From Paragordius varius (Eukaryota; Nematomorpha), in contig OZ176053.1 of NCBI GenBank assembly GCA_964247055.1, positions 9,734,001 to 9,798,000 of the forward strand: DNA of 64,000 nucleotides, read 5' to 3'. Made by a program: the position numbers and the translations under genes. Every line of letters starts with the position of its first letter. The stretch's first letter is position 1. A model generated the notes under the pieces. The model had not been told where the DNA came from and made no database searches. It saw only the letters and a program-made list of their open reading frames with translations. This document shows, in pieces, positions 43,901 through 55,091 of this stretch.

Positions 43901-46900
43901 ATTTTCAATCTTTTCAGTCTTAATGAGATGCTTCTTGTTATCATTGGTTGACTCGGTGACAGTATTGTTAGTGGATGATTTATGCTGATTTACCGTATAT
44001 GATGAATTCATCATGTCTAATTTCTCGTATGATTCATGTGAATATGAACAATTTTTGGCAGTATAAGATGTGTCCCTTTTAAACGCGTGAAAATCCTTTT
44101 TTGGTCCATTTGTGTGAATTGGTGTGAAATTTGCAAATTTCTAAAAATAAAATTTGGCAAACGAGAAATTAAAATTATTAGATAAACGCGCATCAATGCC
44201 AATAATTTGAACCCTAATTAATCAAAAATACCAGTTTATCTAAAACGAAAATATGATGTGGGATTAAAATAGGATAAGGGTCTAAGTATATTTTTCCTCT
44301 GGTCCATATATATATTAACTGGTAATTTATTATCACACAATAATTGTTTTTATTGTGGTTCAAAAAATTATTTTTGATGACAATTTTATTGAAAACAGAG
44401 TGTCCAATTATTTTATTACAATATGTCAAAATAGCAACAAAGATATAACTAAATAAACTGAAAATATGATTGTATACTATTTTTATCTAAAAAAATTAAT
44501 AAAAATATAATTTCATAATAATAATGGATTACATAATTGGTTAGTTAGCAGAGTATTAAAAATAAAAAATGATCAAAAACCATCCCAAAAAACTAACAGT
44601 TTTATCATAAAAAGTTATGGGCCAATCCCGGCTATAAGTTTCAATCCAATGACATATATATATCAATTTTTGTATTATTCCTTGTTTCGAAAATATTTGC
44701 GCATATACTAGACTTTAAATTGGTTTGAAACAATATACCTTAGGAAACATATTATTTTTATGTCAACCTTGGCGGTGCATATGAATGTGTTATTATATAC
44801 TGGCTTATGTTATGAAGTTAAAAAAATCTATCTAATTTAATATTTAATTTATTAATATAATTAACAAATATTTTTCTACCAGGAATTTAATTAATAAAAA
44901 TGTAAAATGTCGGCATTGAGACAATTTTATGACATTCAAATTTAATTCATTCATATGTGGGCCGAATAAAGTTGGCCCATATTTTTAAATTAAACTGGTT
45001 GGTAAAGCTCAACATGATGGTAAAAGTGCCGTTTTTTAAAGAAAAGAAAAATATCCGAAAATCATGTCTTTGAAATACATTTCCGGAAAAAGGTTGGTTC
45101 ATTCGAATTCAATAAAGATTTTTATTTTTTTAATCCACCGAATATAATAAGCCTACTTTTAAACCTAAAATGCCATTTCTTTCAAATAATCAAGTCCCTA
45201 AAAAATAATTGAGGCAGTTTTCGGCCAAGTTATAGCACTAAAACAAATGAACAATAATGATTTTAGTAATCGAAGTAACAAGGCAAAATTTTGGCGCGGC
45301 CTCTGGGCAGGGCTTAAAAAAATGGCCAACACATTAAAATAACGTGGAGCAAATTTTCGGTAAACGTATGAGACCATAGGGATTAAACAAAGGTTTTGGT
45401 TATTTCCCGTAAAAAAGGCAATAATTTAAATCAAGCGTTTTAGAAAGAGCTGGTTAGGGCTCAACCCTGTGAAAAATACGCCATTATAGAATGCGGCTAA
45501 ATAATATCAATAATGGTTTTTTAAGGATTTCCCGTATAAATGGAAAAAATTCAGACAAAAGCCTCGTTAAATTAACCCCTTATATGTTAAATACGCCACT
45601 ATACAAAAATAACATGGCTTAAAGAATTTTGAAAGCTTATGCGACCATATAAATTCGATATGAGATTAATTATTTTAAATAAAAATTTAGGAGCATTTTA
45701 AAATCAGAGGGCCGAACCCACCCTATGTTATATACGACTAAATCCTGGTAGGCTAAATCTATCCCTGTTTATTTTTTGATAAAAAACATATTATCGATTT
45801 ACTAAAGATATTGTCGATTTAGTCCCAAAGCGACGCGTGTTAGGCCACAACTAGTGATCGATAAATATAAATAAATAAGTAGAATGTGACCGGTATTTTT
45901 CTCTAAATGATCATGTTAAAACTAAATTTTATTTGCATGTTAATTATAACTTGAAATATTGGTCAATATATAAAATATAAAAAAAATTCTAGATACTCTG
46001 TTACGAGTAAAAAGTATTAGGCCAAAGCAAGAGCGCTAATTGGCTTAAAGCCGAATAATTTATTATTAACTAGATTTTACATTGTTTTAATCCCCTTTTT
46101 ACAAGATCATTCATTATTCATTAATGCTTGGAAAAAAATTATTTTCAGCCAATTCAAAATGTTAATTAGTAAAATAAGCAAGATAACATATATATAAATT
46201 TGAAAATTTATAAAAAAACACATATTATATGGACTGAGTAGTTGATACAAGTTCAAATTCATTAAACAATAATATTTTTACACCAGACTAAATAAAATTC
46301 ATTTATATAGTTAAACTCAGGTTAAGGGTACAAACAAACAAACAACAATGAACTCTTGACATCTGCAAAAAAATGAAGTACTTACCATGGCTTTAAAAAC
46401 AACACATTATTATGTAAACATTTTTAAGGTGGGTGAGTATATAAATTAATTGAGTATAGTTTCAACACCTACCAAAAAAGCTTAAAAAAATGATATTGAG
46501 ATTTAGGGCCATGTGAATGAGCTAAAAAAATTGGCTTAATCACATGGATCATGGCTTATGAGGCAAAATATGTTTAAAGGAGGTGAATGAGATTTTGAGG
46601 CGGAAATTTCAAAACTATTTTAAAAAACAAATTATAATGAATATGGATTACACTTCTCGGCATCTATTTGTGGGTCTTATTGAAAAGTATTTTTTATAAT
46701 TATTTATAAATAACAATCTTTTTTCGAATGGATAAATATAATAGGGGTGAAATTTTTCCATATAAAGTATAGAAAATGTGCAACATTAGTGCATACATTA
46801 GAATAAAGCTTGACCTTACTCAAGGAATAGAATTTCTTTAAAAATGTTACGGCATAATGACTTTATTTTATTTCATCACAAATCACCTTTCAAATGCGTT

Positions 46901-48170
46901 ATTATATATGTTTAAACACAAAATAAATGTTATTTATTTATCAAGAGTTTTATATATTATTGATAAATCATCTTGGTTGAGAAGCTTATGCTCTGATAAT
47001 CATAATTACAAGCAAAAACAAACCTAAAAATTTAGAGAATTTGAAACTCGTGTAAAAATATAGGCGAGTGTCCTGTTTCTTATTTAATGGAAGTCAACAA
47101 CCTATATATGGGCATGTGTAATTACTTGTTTTGTGTATCTAAACTTGCAGTAGGTTAGAATGTTCTTTTTAAGTTATTCTTTTATTAAAAAAGCCTAAAA
47201 TATATTAACTAGGAGAGAAAAATTAAATTTCCCATTACTAGCTGGCCTGAAAAATAAATAATTTGATACATGTTGAAATTTTTATAATCTACCATATACA
47301 TATTTTGAATTTACTTTTGTTAGGTAATACAGTTTTCATATTCCAAAATTCTTATCAATTCTCGAAAATCTTTTGTAATAACCTTAATCCTAAAAAAAAC
47401 AGTTTCAAAATTTTTTCCATCTCAATAGGATGAGACAAACTTAAAACATATGTTTATACGTTTTCACTTGCTAATTATCTTAAAAGTGGGTCGTAAAGGC
47501 ATTAAAACCGGTCGGACTTAACCCTATGTATAAATGTATGTTAAACCATCTATTAAACAAACTTTATTTTCGTAACTTTTTTAATAAATAAATTTTAAAT
47601 TAACATTTTAATTAAACAAGCGTAAAACAAAAAATTTGATTTTATAAATAGGTTAAAGTGTAAACGTTTGTAGTTACACTATAATTATATTAATATGTAT
47701 GCACATTAAATTGTTAAAGGCGGTTTACTTACTAAATTTTATTAGCAATAAATTTTATTCGGATTGGTTTAAATAAAAAATGATATCATTTTTACAACCG
47801 TTGTTAAGTTCTTTGATCTAATAGAGTGTAGGTATGCGTAAGTAATAAATATGTGCTAAAGATATCTAATGTAATCATGATCAAGTCTGTTCAGTTAGAC
47901 TTACTACACAGCAATGAGTTTCGAAAAAAAGGAAGGATATTTTTACAGTGTACTTTTCTTGTCCATAAAATACGATCAATAAAAAAATGGTTCGTGACAA
48001 TATTATCATGTGTCCGCCTATTAACAGACACATTTAGAGGCCACACAGGTCTCATAGACAAACATAACACACACTTAACATTCAAAAATATTTGAACAAC
48101 GCTATATATAATTATTATTGGAAATAAATTTATAAAAAGAGTTACCTATCCTATAAATAAATTAAAATAG

Positions 48171-48207
<37 letters not shown>

Positions 48208-49928
48208 ACCGAATTAATATCAGGGTCCTTAACAACTCCTACATTTAAATCGTGGAAAGAGATATTCTTGAAATCATTTTCTAAGAATTTAAGTTTAAAT
48301 TCCAATAGCTTTTTATCAATTTCATTGGGTGTTTGAAGTGAATCGTTTGCATCAGTATTTTTTAGCAACTCATTTTCATCAAGGTTTATTGTGTTAAATT
48401 TTGAATAGGAACGCTTAAATGTGTTGGGTTGGGACAATAGTATGTTTGAATGGCTCGCATTTGGGGACGAGAGTGATGTCGTGTTGCCCTGTTTATCAAT
48501 CCTCGATATAGTAGGATGTCGCGAAAATAAACCTTTGTCGGTTAAATTGCAACAATGGTAAACTGGAAGTATGTAACATCTCCACCGTTCAGAATCAAAA
48601 CCCCAATGACAGACCCGTTTTTCAGCTTTTCGGTGAGAATGACAAACAAATTGTTGAGGTGACAATAGTAATTTACAATGGGTACACTGAATGCACGGGG
48701 TGGCGGGTGCAACGTATAATTTGGGGAAAACGGTTCCAACACAACGACCAAAACATTCATGAAAAATGGTAAAAGAATAATCGTTGCTGCATAAATTATT
48801 AGAATTGGATGAAACATGTGTACTCTCAGCCACGATCCCAGAATCAACTAAAGGCTCCTTTTTCCTAGAGCCATGATTGGATTTTAAATAATTTAAGTTG
48901 CTACTGTCTACATTATTTACATCAGTAATGGTAGATGATGAATGTTCATCATGGAACTCATAAATCAAATGTTTTGAATCATTAGTAGGCGATATAAGTT
49001 TTTGTGGGACTATTTCATTAGAACTTAATTTAAGCCGCTTCGATTGAAAATAGGAGGAATAGTGATCGTCTATTTGTCTATTTTCATTGCTTATGTGCTG
49101 ATGCCCATCTCTTAAAAGATAATCACAAAGTCGTTCAGAATCGCTTTTAGTGATCAAACCACAATCTGTAGCAACATATGAAATAATAAAAAATTGTTTT
49201 AACGCAGCCAATTGTTTATCATTGCACCGGGAACAATATATGTGTAGTGCATCACAAGCAGCATTGATATCAATTAAAGTAAAATCTTTAAGCACTGTGT
49301 TAAGAATTTGCGGTAAACACAAACGCTTTTCTCCGCCCACTTCAAAGCATGCGATAACGAACCCTTCTACCGTTGTGAAACTTATTAAAGTTGAGTTTGG
49401 TGAAATAAAAAATTGATTCACAGCGTCAAGTTTTCTATCATATTGAATAGATTTGGGAAACGTTTTTGTATCAACATCTTCGTTAGGAATAGCACCTTCC
49501 AAAAAATGTGTAATAGTTTTTACGATGTAATCATCATGAGTGATTAATTCGGGATTTTTATCACAAAGCTGTGTATCAATTGTAGTCAAGTGTGAAAAAG
49601 AATCAGGGTTGTTTTTGAGTGTTTGATTTTGTCTTAATTCGCATTGATCCCAATTTAATGCGGGTTTGGTGGATCCAATTTTTCCATTTTCCGGATAAAC
49701 GCCAATATTGACCAATTGTTTATAGGCATGATATAAACCATGAGCAGTATTTTGTCTAACGGTAGTTATTTTATCCAGCTCAACCGATTTCTTATAAGGT
49801 TCAATACATGTTCCTATACTTTGGGTAAATGAAGGGGGAATATAAGAATGAGATGTTATAATAGCGTTGCATTTTGATTCTTGCTGTTCATAACGTGTTT
49901 GTTGCCTCGCCTTTGAATGACTGTGCAT
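40673..49928 (-). CDS. SKI: SKI/SnoN transcriptional corepressor homologue, five exons (last four by phase)
   Basis: Nuclear corepressor that binds SMADs and restrains TGF-beta/BMP targets. Exons on the minus strand: 49928-48210, 44140-43131, 41465-41368, 41249-41115, 40968-40673, giving 1085 residues; total coding length is a multiple of three and all joins agree in phase. The first exon alone is certain SKI: Dachshund-homology domain (about 186-272) with GGEKRLCLPQILNTVLKDF, HIYCSRCN and CGLITKSDSERL, and the SMAD4-binding domain (about 383-456) with HECFGRCVG, CIQCTHCKLLL, HSHRKAEKRVCHWGFDSERW. The other exons are open, collinear, Ser/Asn/Pro-rich and end at a stop, but share no recognised SKI motif; the C-terminal coiled coil of vertebrate SKI was not seen. 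If they belong to another gene, SKI must end elsewhere. Confidence 0.82.
41115..41249 (-). CDS. SKI: Probable SKI exon 4, Ser/Leu-rich
   Basis: 135 nt; acceptor 'ttatcttag', donor ACAG|GTAAAA, phase 1 on both sides. Reads VHSSPPENLALKESTSLNAL then a Ser-rich run. Fits by phase. Confidence 0.55.
41368..41465 (-). CDS. SKI: Probable SKI exon 3, short
   Basis: 98 nt; acceptor 'aatattag', donor TTGG|GTATTT; phases 2 and 1 fit both neighbours. Reads FQQKHEDIESIKPTLDCL then KFQSANEITSCLNL. Frame and splice sites are the only support. Confidence 0.55.
41884..42984. mobile_element. Foldback/palindromic element in a SKI intron (family F3)
   Basis: Ends AATGAATCAATCATCATTCG and inverse CGAATGATATATGATTCATT. 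Internal pairs include TTTGTGTTAACATAGCATAA (about 42069) with TTATGCTATGTTAACACAAA (about 42787) and TAATATTATCAACAAAAATT-like blocks. 1.1 kb, non-coding, unrelated in sequence to F1. It occupies most of the 1.67-kb intron. Confidence 0.75.
43131..44140 (-). CDS. SKI: Probable SKI exon 2: low-complexity linker
   Basis: Acceptor 'tttttag', phase 0, matching exon 1. The frame is open upstream of the first ATG and reads KFANFTPIHTNGPKKDF from the acceptor, so it is an internal exon. Ser/Asn/Lys-rich first half, then a Pro/Phe/Met-rich second half (SLFPFCATNFMNPLSAL). Ends GAAAG|GTAGGT, phase 2. Confidence 0.65.
44141..48209. other. SKI intron 1, 4 kb, with decayed repeats
   Basis: About 45300-45760 holds several decayed units resembling, inverted, the array at 33.6-36.2 kb (shared GTAAAAA-GGCA-AATT, AATCAAGCGTTT, GTATGAGACC). 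An open frame at 47853-48095 has no recognised content. The rest is AT-rich and featureless. Confidence 0.5.
48210..49928 (-). CDS. SKI: SKI exon 1: Dachshund-homology and SMAD4-binding domains
   Basis: 573 codons; first ATG in frame (49926-49928) after an in-frame TAA. The Cys and His residues of the SMAD4-binding zinc site are all present (CFGRC, C-x2-C-x2-C, H-x-H, CHWGF). Donor TTCG|GTATTG; the open frame beyond it runs into an (AT)n tract (about 48174-48203) translated as YIYIY, which is intron. Confidence 0.93.
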
Positions 49929-52756
49929 TAATTCATGTGAAAAATTTACATATAACGGAAAAGTTGATTAAATCTTTATTTCCGTTATTTACCCCATTAA
50001 TTGATTGTATCCAATGTAGTAAAAAATTACATAATTAAAAAGAAGATAAACGGCGGCATGAACGCACATTTTTATGCTTTGTCATTTCTTTCCCTCATTT
50101 CATTTATAACGTTATGTACATAATAATATTATTTTCACACAAACGCTTACAATAATTAAAAAATACACTACTAATTGTATTCGTATTTGGATAAGCACAA
50201 TTTTTGAATAAAGGTATATTTCATGTAAGAATAAATTTATAAGCGAAAATTAAGTGAATAACGAAATAGACATAAGGCAAAAGCATATGACGTAATAGTT
50301 TATATTTTGAAAAAAAATATAAGTATTATAACTGTCTGTTGATATGAATGAATAATTTAAGGCAAAAAAGCATTTTTTTCATCAGTATGTAAATTTTATG
50401 AGAGAAAGAAAAAGTATATATATTATTTATATTTATACCTAAAAACCAATTCACAACATTTGTTTGCACAGTTATTTTTTTATTTTATATAATATAACAA
50501 CATTGTTTATAAAGCTTGAGTGTTGCAGACACATAAATATGGAGTATGTAAAACTAGGTCCGTTACTACAATATTAATTTCCATCATTCATCATTATATA
50601 CTTTTTTTCGCAAATAAAATAATTTAATTCGATTTATGATGTACAAAAACGTTAAGTATGTAGCCTTCATTGTCTACAATGAGTTCGTGAGCTCGCTCTG
50701 TCTCTCTATACACTGTGTACATAAGAAAAATAGTAATATGTTCATAATAATTTATTCGTCATCTTTTATCATGTAGATGAACCATGAAATATGCATCGTT
50801 AAAATTCCAAAAAATCTTTTCGGCCTTATCTACGTCATAATTAATAATATAAAAGTTATATTACACATATATCTTTTATTCTCTAGTGATTAAATAATTA
50901 ACACTATTAACTTCAAGAAAGATTCACTAAATGGCTAATCTGTGCAATTCATAAATCATTCTATTTTTGCATAATTTATTTAAAATATTCCATTATAAAA
51001 GTTCAAATATCAGTAGGCAGTAAACAGCCATAATAATACTAATTTCATGGGTAATTTAAAATTAGGAAAAAAAACTAATCTGTAAAATATTGCCTAAATT
51101 ACTGCATAAATAAATTTAGAATCATGGAAAACTACAACCGCGACCCTTAAAATGCCTTTTAAGGCTCTTTTATTAATATATACGGTGTACTAGCGCTTCA
51201 GACAAGAAAAACTTTTTTTTCGGACCTATATCATCAACTTAATAAGACCCTTTTTCAGTTAAAATCGTTTAAAGCACCTTCTACCAATCTACTGGTTTTT
51301 GGGCAATATGAAGCTCTCAAATTGAGCTAACGAAAAAAAAATTTAAAGATTTTTTATTATTTCAATAATATTATTAAATATTATTTGATATAAACTTAAT
51401 ATTAATTAAAAATTTATAATTCATATTTTTGGGTCATGCGGCGGATAATGATCGATGTATTTGGATTCAAGGGGGTTTATTATAAATATTATATTTTAAC
51501 TGAAACGCGGATGGTAAACATTCTGGTCAACAATATGGGTATATTAGTTCCGTGCTTTTTAGAACTCACCAGCAGTTAATAAAAATCAAATTATGATATT
51601 ATAAATCGATTTATTAAATTATATAATTTGGTTTTAATTATTTATTTTTTCGCGATAATATAACAATCTTGATGCTTTAAATTTAAATCGCTCCCTCCTA
51701 TTCAGTAATGATGATTAATCAGAGATTTCAGCGTTTTGTGAATTCCGAACCGGAACACTGGCCTATTTCAATGACACCAAATAAAGTTTTCAACGGTTTT
51801 ACCGTTTTAAAAATGGAACCGTTGTATAATAGTTTTAAAAATTCTATGATTTCCTAGCATTTTGAATTGTAAATAGATGCACCAGGTCTAAATTTTTATG
51901 AATATTATTTAGAAATTACAAAAGCGGGTGATCTAAATAAAAATATGCTCCTATCTTAACAGTTCGTGACCTTTTGAGGTGTTTTATGTCCCAACCCGAA
52001 ATTCGAATATCTTAATTAGTAGTTATAAGGCAGAATTCAGAAAATATTTTCTTTAGCTTTTAAAGCGCATCCTTCATTAAAAAATTTTCTAAAAAATTAA
52101 AATTGTTAAAAAACCTTCATCTGATACATTTACGCCGCCATTTTATATCTTAAATTTTTACATTATACAATAGGCAAGCTAATATATATTTATGTAACTT
52201 CAGTAAAGTTCTAGGTACATTTTAGCAGCAAAACCTTTTATGGATTTTAAACTTTAACGGTAGTATATTTACAATAGTTAGCTCGATATAAAACTACCCC
52301 AATTGTCATCGCGGACAAAAAAGTGAAAATGTTAATAAAATATCTTTAAAAGGGCAAAATATATAAATAAAGTTTGAGGAAAGTCTATATCTTAGGTGCC
52401 ATTTTTATTTGGCAGTTAATTCGCAAAATATCTTAGATAAAAGCCCTATAGTTAAAGTTAATTGTTAAATAATCACATTTACCATTTATATCGACATAAA
52501 AATGGTTTTCGCATTCTTTTTCATGACATATTGTATAAATGTTCGCCTCCTGGTTTATCCATAAAATAGGTATTATAAAGTCATATATATGAGGCTATAG
52601 AATTGTAAATTTTGAAACGATTTCAATATGTACCATATTTTATATTTAATTTCCGACATGTCTGGGTCCTTCCATTTGTTTTAGGAGATATTAAGAAATG
52701 ATTTCCTTCAGTTAAAATGCCCCTAATAACCAGTGTCGACAAAAAACCTGATGAAA
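49929..52756. other. Upstream region of SKI, then degenerate repeats
   Basis: A GA-rich motif at 50692-50710 (minus strand TATAGAGAGACAGAGCGAGC) stands about 770 bp before the SKI start codon. From about 51.8 kb on, blocks such as AAAACTACCCCAA and AACCGTTTT repeat those at 38 kb and 56 kb. No gene was seen. Confidence 0.5.
50692..50710 (-). promoter_or_regulatory. Possible GA-rich promoter element of SKI
   Basis: TATAGAGAGACAGAGCGAGC on the gene strand, in otherwise AT-rich DNA with a local GC rise (GAGCTC). Resembles the run upstream of SPSB. Inference only. Confidence 0.25.
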
Positions 52757-55091
52757 TATATATATTCTGATAGGAAAATATATCAGGATTATCACAGTGC
52801 TTTTGGTACTACCCCTACGAATAATATAATAAAGATATATACACTTTTGTGTTCATTGCTCCATATCAGAAAATGGCAAAATCTGCGCCTATTTTTTTAA
52901 ATTAAATTTTTTGATGAAAGCAAAAGGCTTCATTCCAAAAAATATTTTTAAAACCATGAACTACATATAAAAAGCCAAACAATATTTTAAAAATATTTAT
53001 TTTTTAGATGTAAGCTCCGAAAATCCCTTTTCTTCGTGCTTCTAAAATAAGCTTTCTTATAGATTGCGCGATATAATTTTATCTATATGCTAATTTACAG
53101 TAATTGTTATTTTTTAATATCAAGAATTTTTTATTAAACTGTGTGGCATTTTTTTATCCCTTGAAAAGTTGTTTTACAAGCATATAAAAAATAACATTTA
53201 CATTTATATTTAAATGTACATACATGTCCCTTTTCGGTACACATATATGAGAGATACATTAACATTGCAATATGTTCCTCTTCTCGCTACATATCTTATT
53301 ATAGAAATGGTAACATTGCATATGTGTTGTGCCTACTTCAATAAAAAATTAGGTTTGATATATCATTTTTTTTATAAAATTAGGTATTAATCAGTATGTT
53401 ATGTGTTCTGCATACTTTGATTATTAATTTATAAATTTTTTGTAAATATTAAGTTTTTATCAATAATATAGATGTATGTTTGCCATCTACATTAGATTCA
53501 AACTATGGGAACACATTGATAACTCAGACTCCAGAGATCAAAAAAAGTCAGGAAAGATGCCATTTCAATGTAGAAGAATTGATTTAACTCAAATTCTTGA
53601 AAATATTCAGCACATTCATTTTCTTAAGTATTATGAGCACACCAAAAAAATTGTCAAAAATATTTGCTTATATAAATTACCACTTGTAAAATAATTATAA
53701 ATGATATTATTTTACCATTTTTCGTCGACATTTCTTAGTTTAACTAATTTTAGGTGATATTAAATATTTTTATGTTTTATATATATTTTTTTAAAAAATT
53801 AAGTTTTTATCAATTAATTAAAAAATATTTCAGAAAATCATAACTTATATCATGTAAGACTATAAAAAAATATTTTTGAAATTTAAATATAAATCGTTTA
53901 TGTGCGTAATAAAACTTGTATTATACAAATTTAAATATTGATTTGATTTTGCTGACTTTTTTTGAAAACACTATATCACCTAAAGTATGCAGAACACATA
54001 ACATACTGATTAATACCTAATTTTATAAAAAAATGATATATCAAACCTAATTTTTTATCGAAGTAGGCACAACACATATGCAATGTTACCATTTCTATAA
54101 TAAGATATGTAGCGAGAAGGGGAACATATTGCAATGTTAATGTATCTTTCATATATGTGTACCGAAAAGGGACATGTATGTACATTTAAATATATATGTA
54201 AATGTTATTTTTTATATGCCTGTAAAACAACTTTTCAAGGGATAAAAAAATGCCACACAGATTAAAAAAAAATTCTTGATATTTTAAAATAACAATTACT
54301 GTATATCCAATAAAAATAATTTTTAAAAAATGCGAAATTCATGTTTAGCAAAATTTTGTTGAAGCGTGCTTCATACTATTTTGAGGCATGATTTAAACGT
54401 TAAAAACAATTTTAGATATTGAACACGTTTTCTATATAATTCGTTGGTGCTAAACGTTTCTATCTATTATAGATTTGATTAAAATATTGGTTCGTATCCA
54501 ATTTTAAATATAAATGTTTAACAAAAATTCACAAAAGTTAGAAAACAAACGGCTCTTTATATTGAGGTGATAGAAATGTTTAACATTATCGTCTTATATA
54601 GAAAAAGTGTATTTACAATATCTAAAAGTGTTTCTGTACCGTTTCACCATGCATCAAAATAGTATAAGGTATGCTTCAACAAACTTTTAATAAAAATTAA
54701 TTTTTAAAAAAGTATGCATTTTTTAAAAAATATTTTCAATCGATTTCAAAATTAGCATACATAGAATTGTTTTATTGCGCAATATTAGGATTTTTGCCTT
54801 TATTTTAGTAGAACTAGCCCATTTTTAAAGAGGGAAAGTTGGGAGTTTTGGAGGCTTCATCTAAAAATTCATTTTTTTAAAATATTGTTTTGCTTTTTAT
54901 ATGGTGATATTTTTTGGAATGAAGCAGTTAGCTTTCACCAAAAATAATATATTTTAAAAAATATGGGCAAATATGATATTCTGATATGGATCATTTATTG
55001 CAAAAGTGATAACTTTCTTATATCACTAGTAATGGCCGAAGTCAAAAGCACCATGATAATCCTGATACATTTCCCATCAGAATATATATTC
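52757..55091. mobile_element. Foldback element, family F1, copy B, with a nested insertion
   Basis: Outer ends ATATATTCTGATAGGAAAAT and inverse ATTTCCCATCAGAATATAT. The arms pair with each other and with copy A (SPSB intron): CATATCAGAAAATGGCAAAA left, CTGATATGGATCATTTATTG right. The centre is interrupted by a palindrome at 53098-54301; without it the sequence resumes the family centre (ATGCTAATTTA then AAAATAATTTTTAAAAAATG). Non-coding. Confidence 0.8.
53098..54301. mobile_element. Young palindromic element nested in foldback copy B
   Basis: Termini CAGTAATTGTTATTTT and its inverse, flanked by TA on both sides (53096-53097, 54302-54303), hence Tc1/mariner-type. Arms about 53098-53421 and 53977-54301 pair at about 97-98 per cent by eye, much better than the host element's arms. 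Marker: CTTTTCGGTACACATATATG and inverse. The 0.55-kb centre contains an open frame of 72 codons (53476-53694) with no recognisable transposase. Confidence 0.8.

Noticed and set aside
47853-48095. Overlapping open frames on both strands with several Cys and Arg residues near the SKI exon.
   Set aside because: No splice partner in phase and no recognisable domain; lies within the SKI intron.
53476-53694. 72-codon frame in the centre of the nested palindrome.
   Set aside because: No transposase motif; too short to support in this composition.
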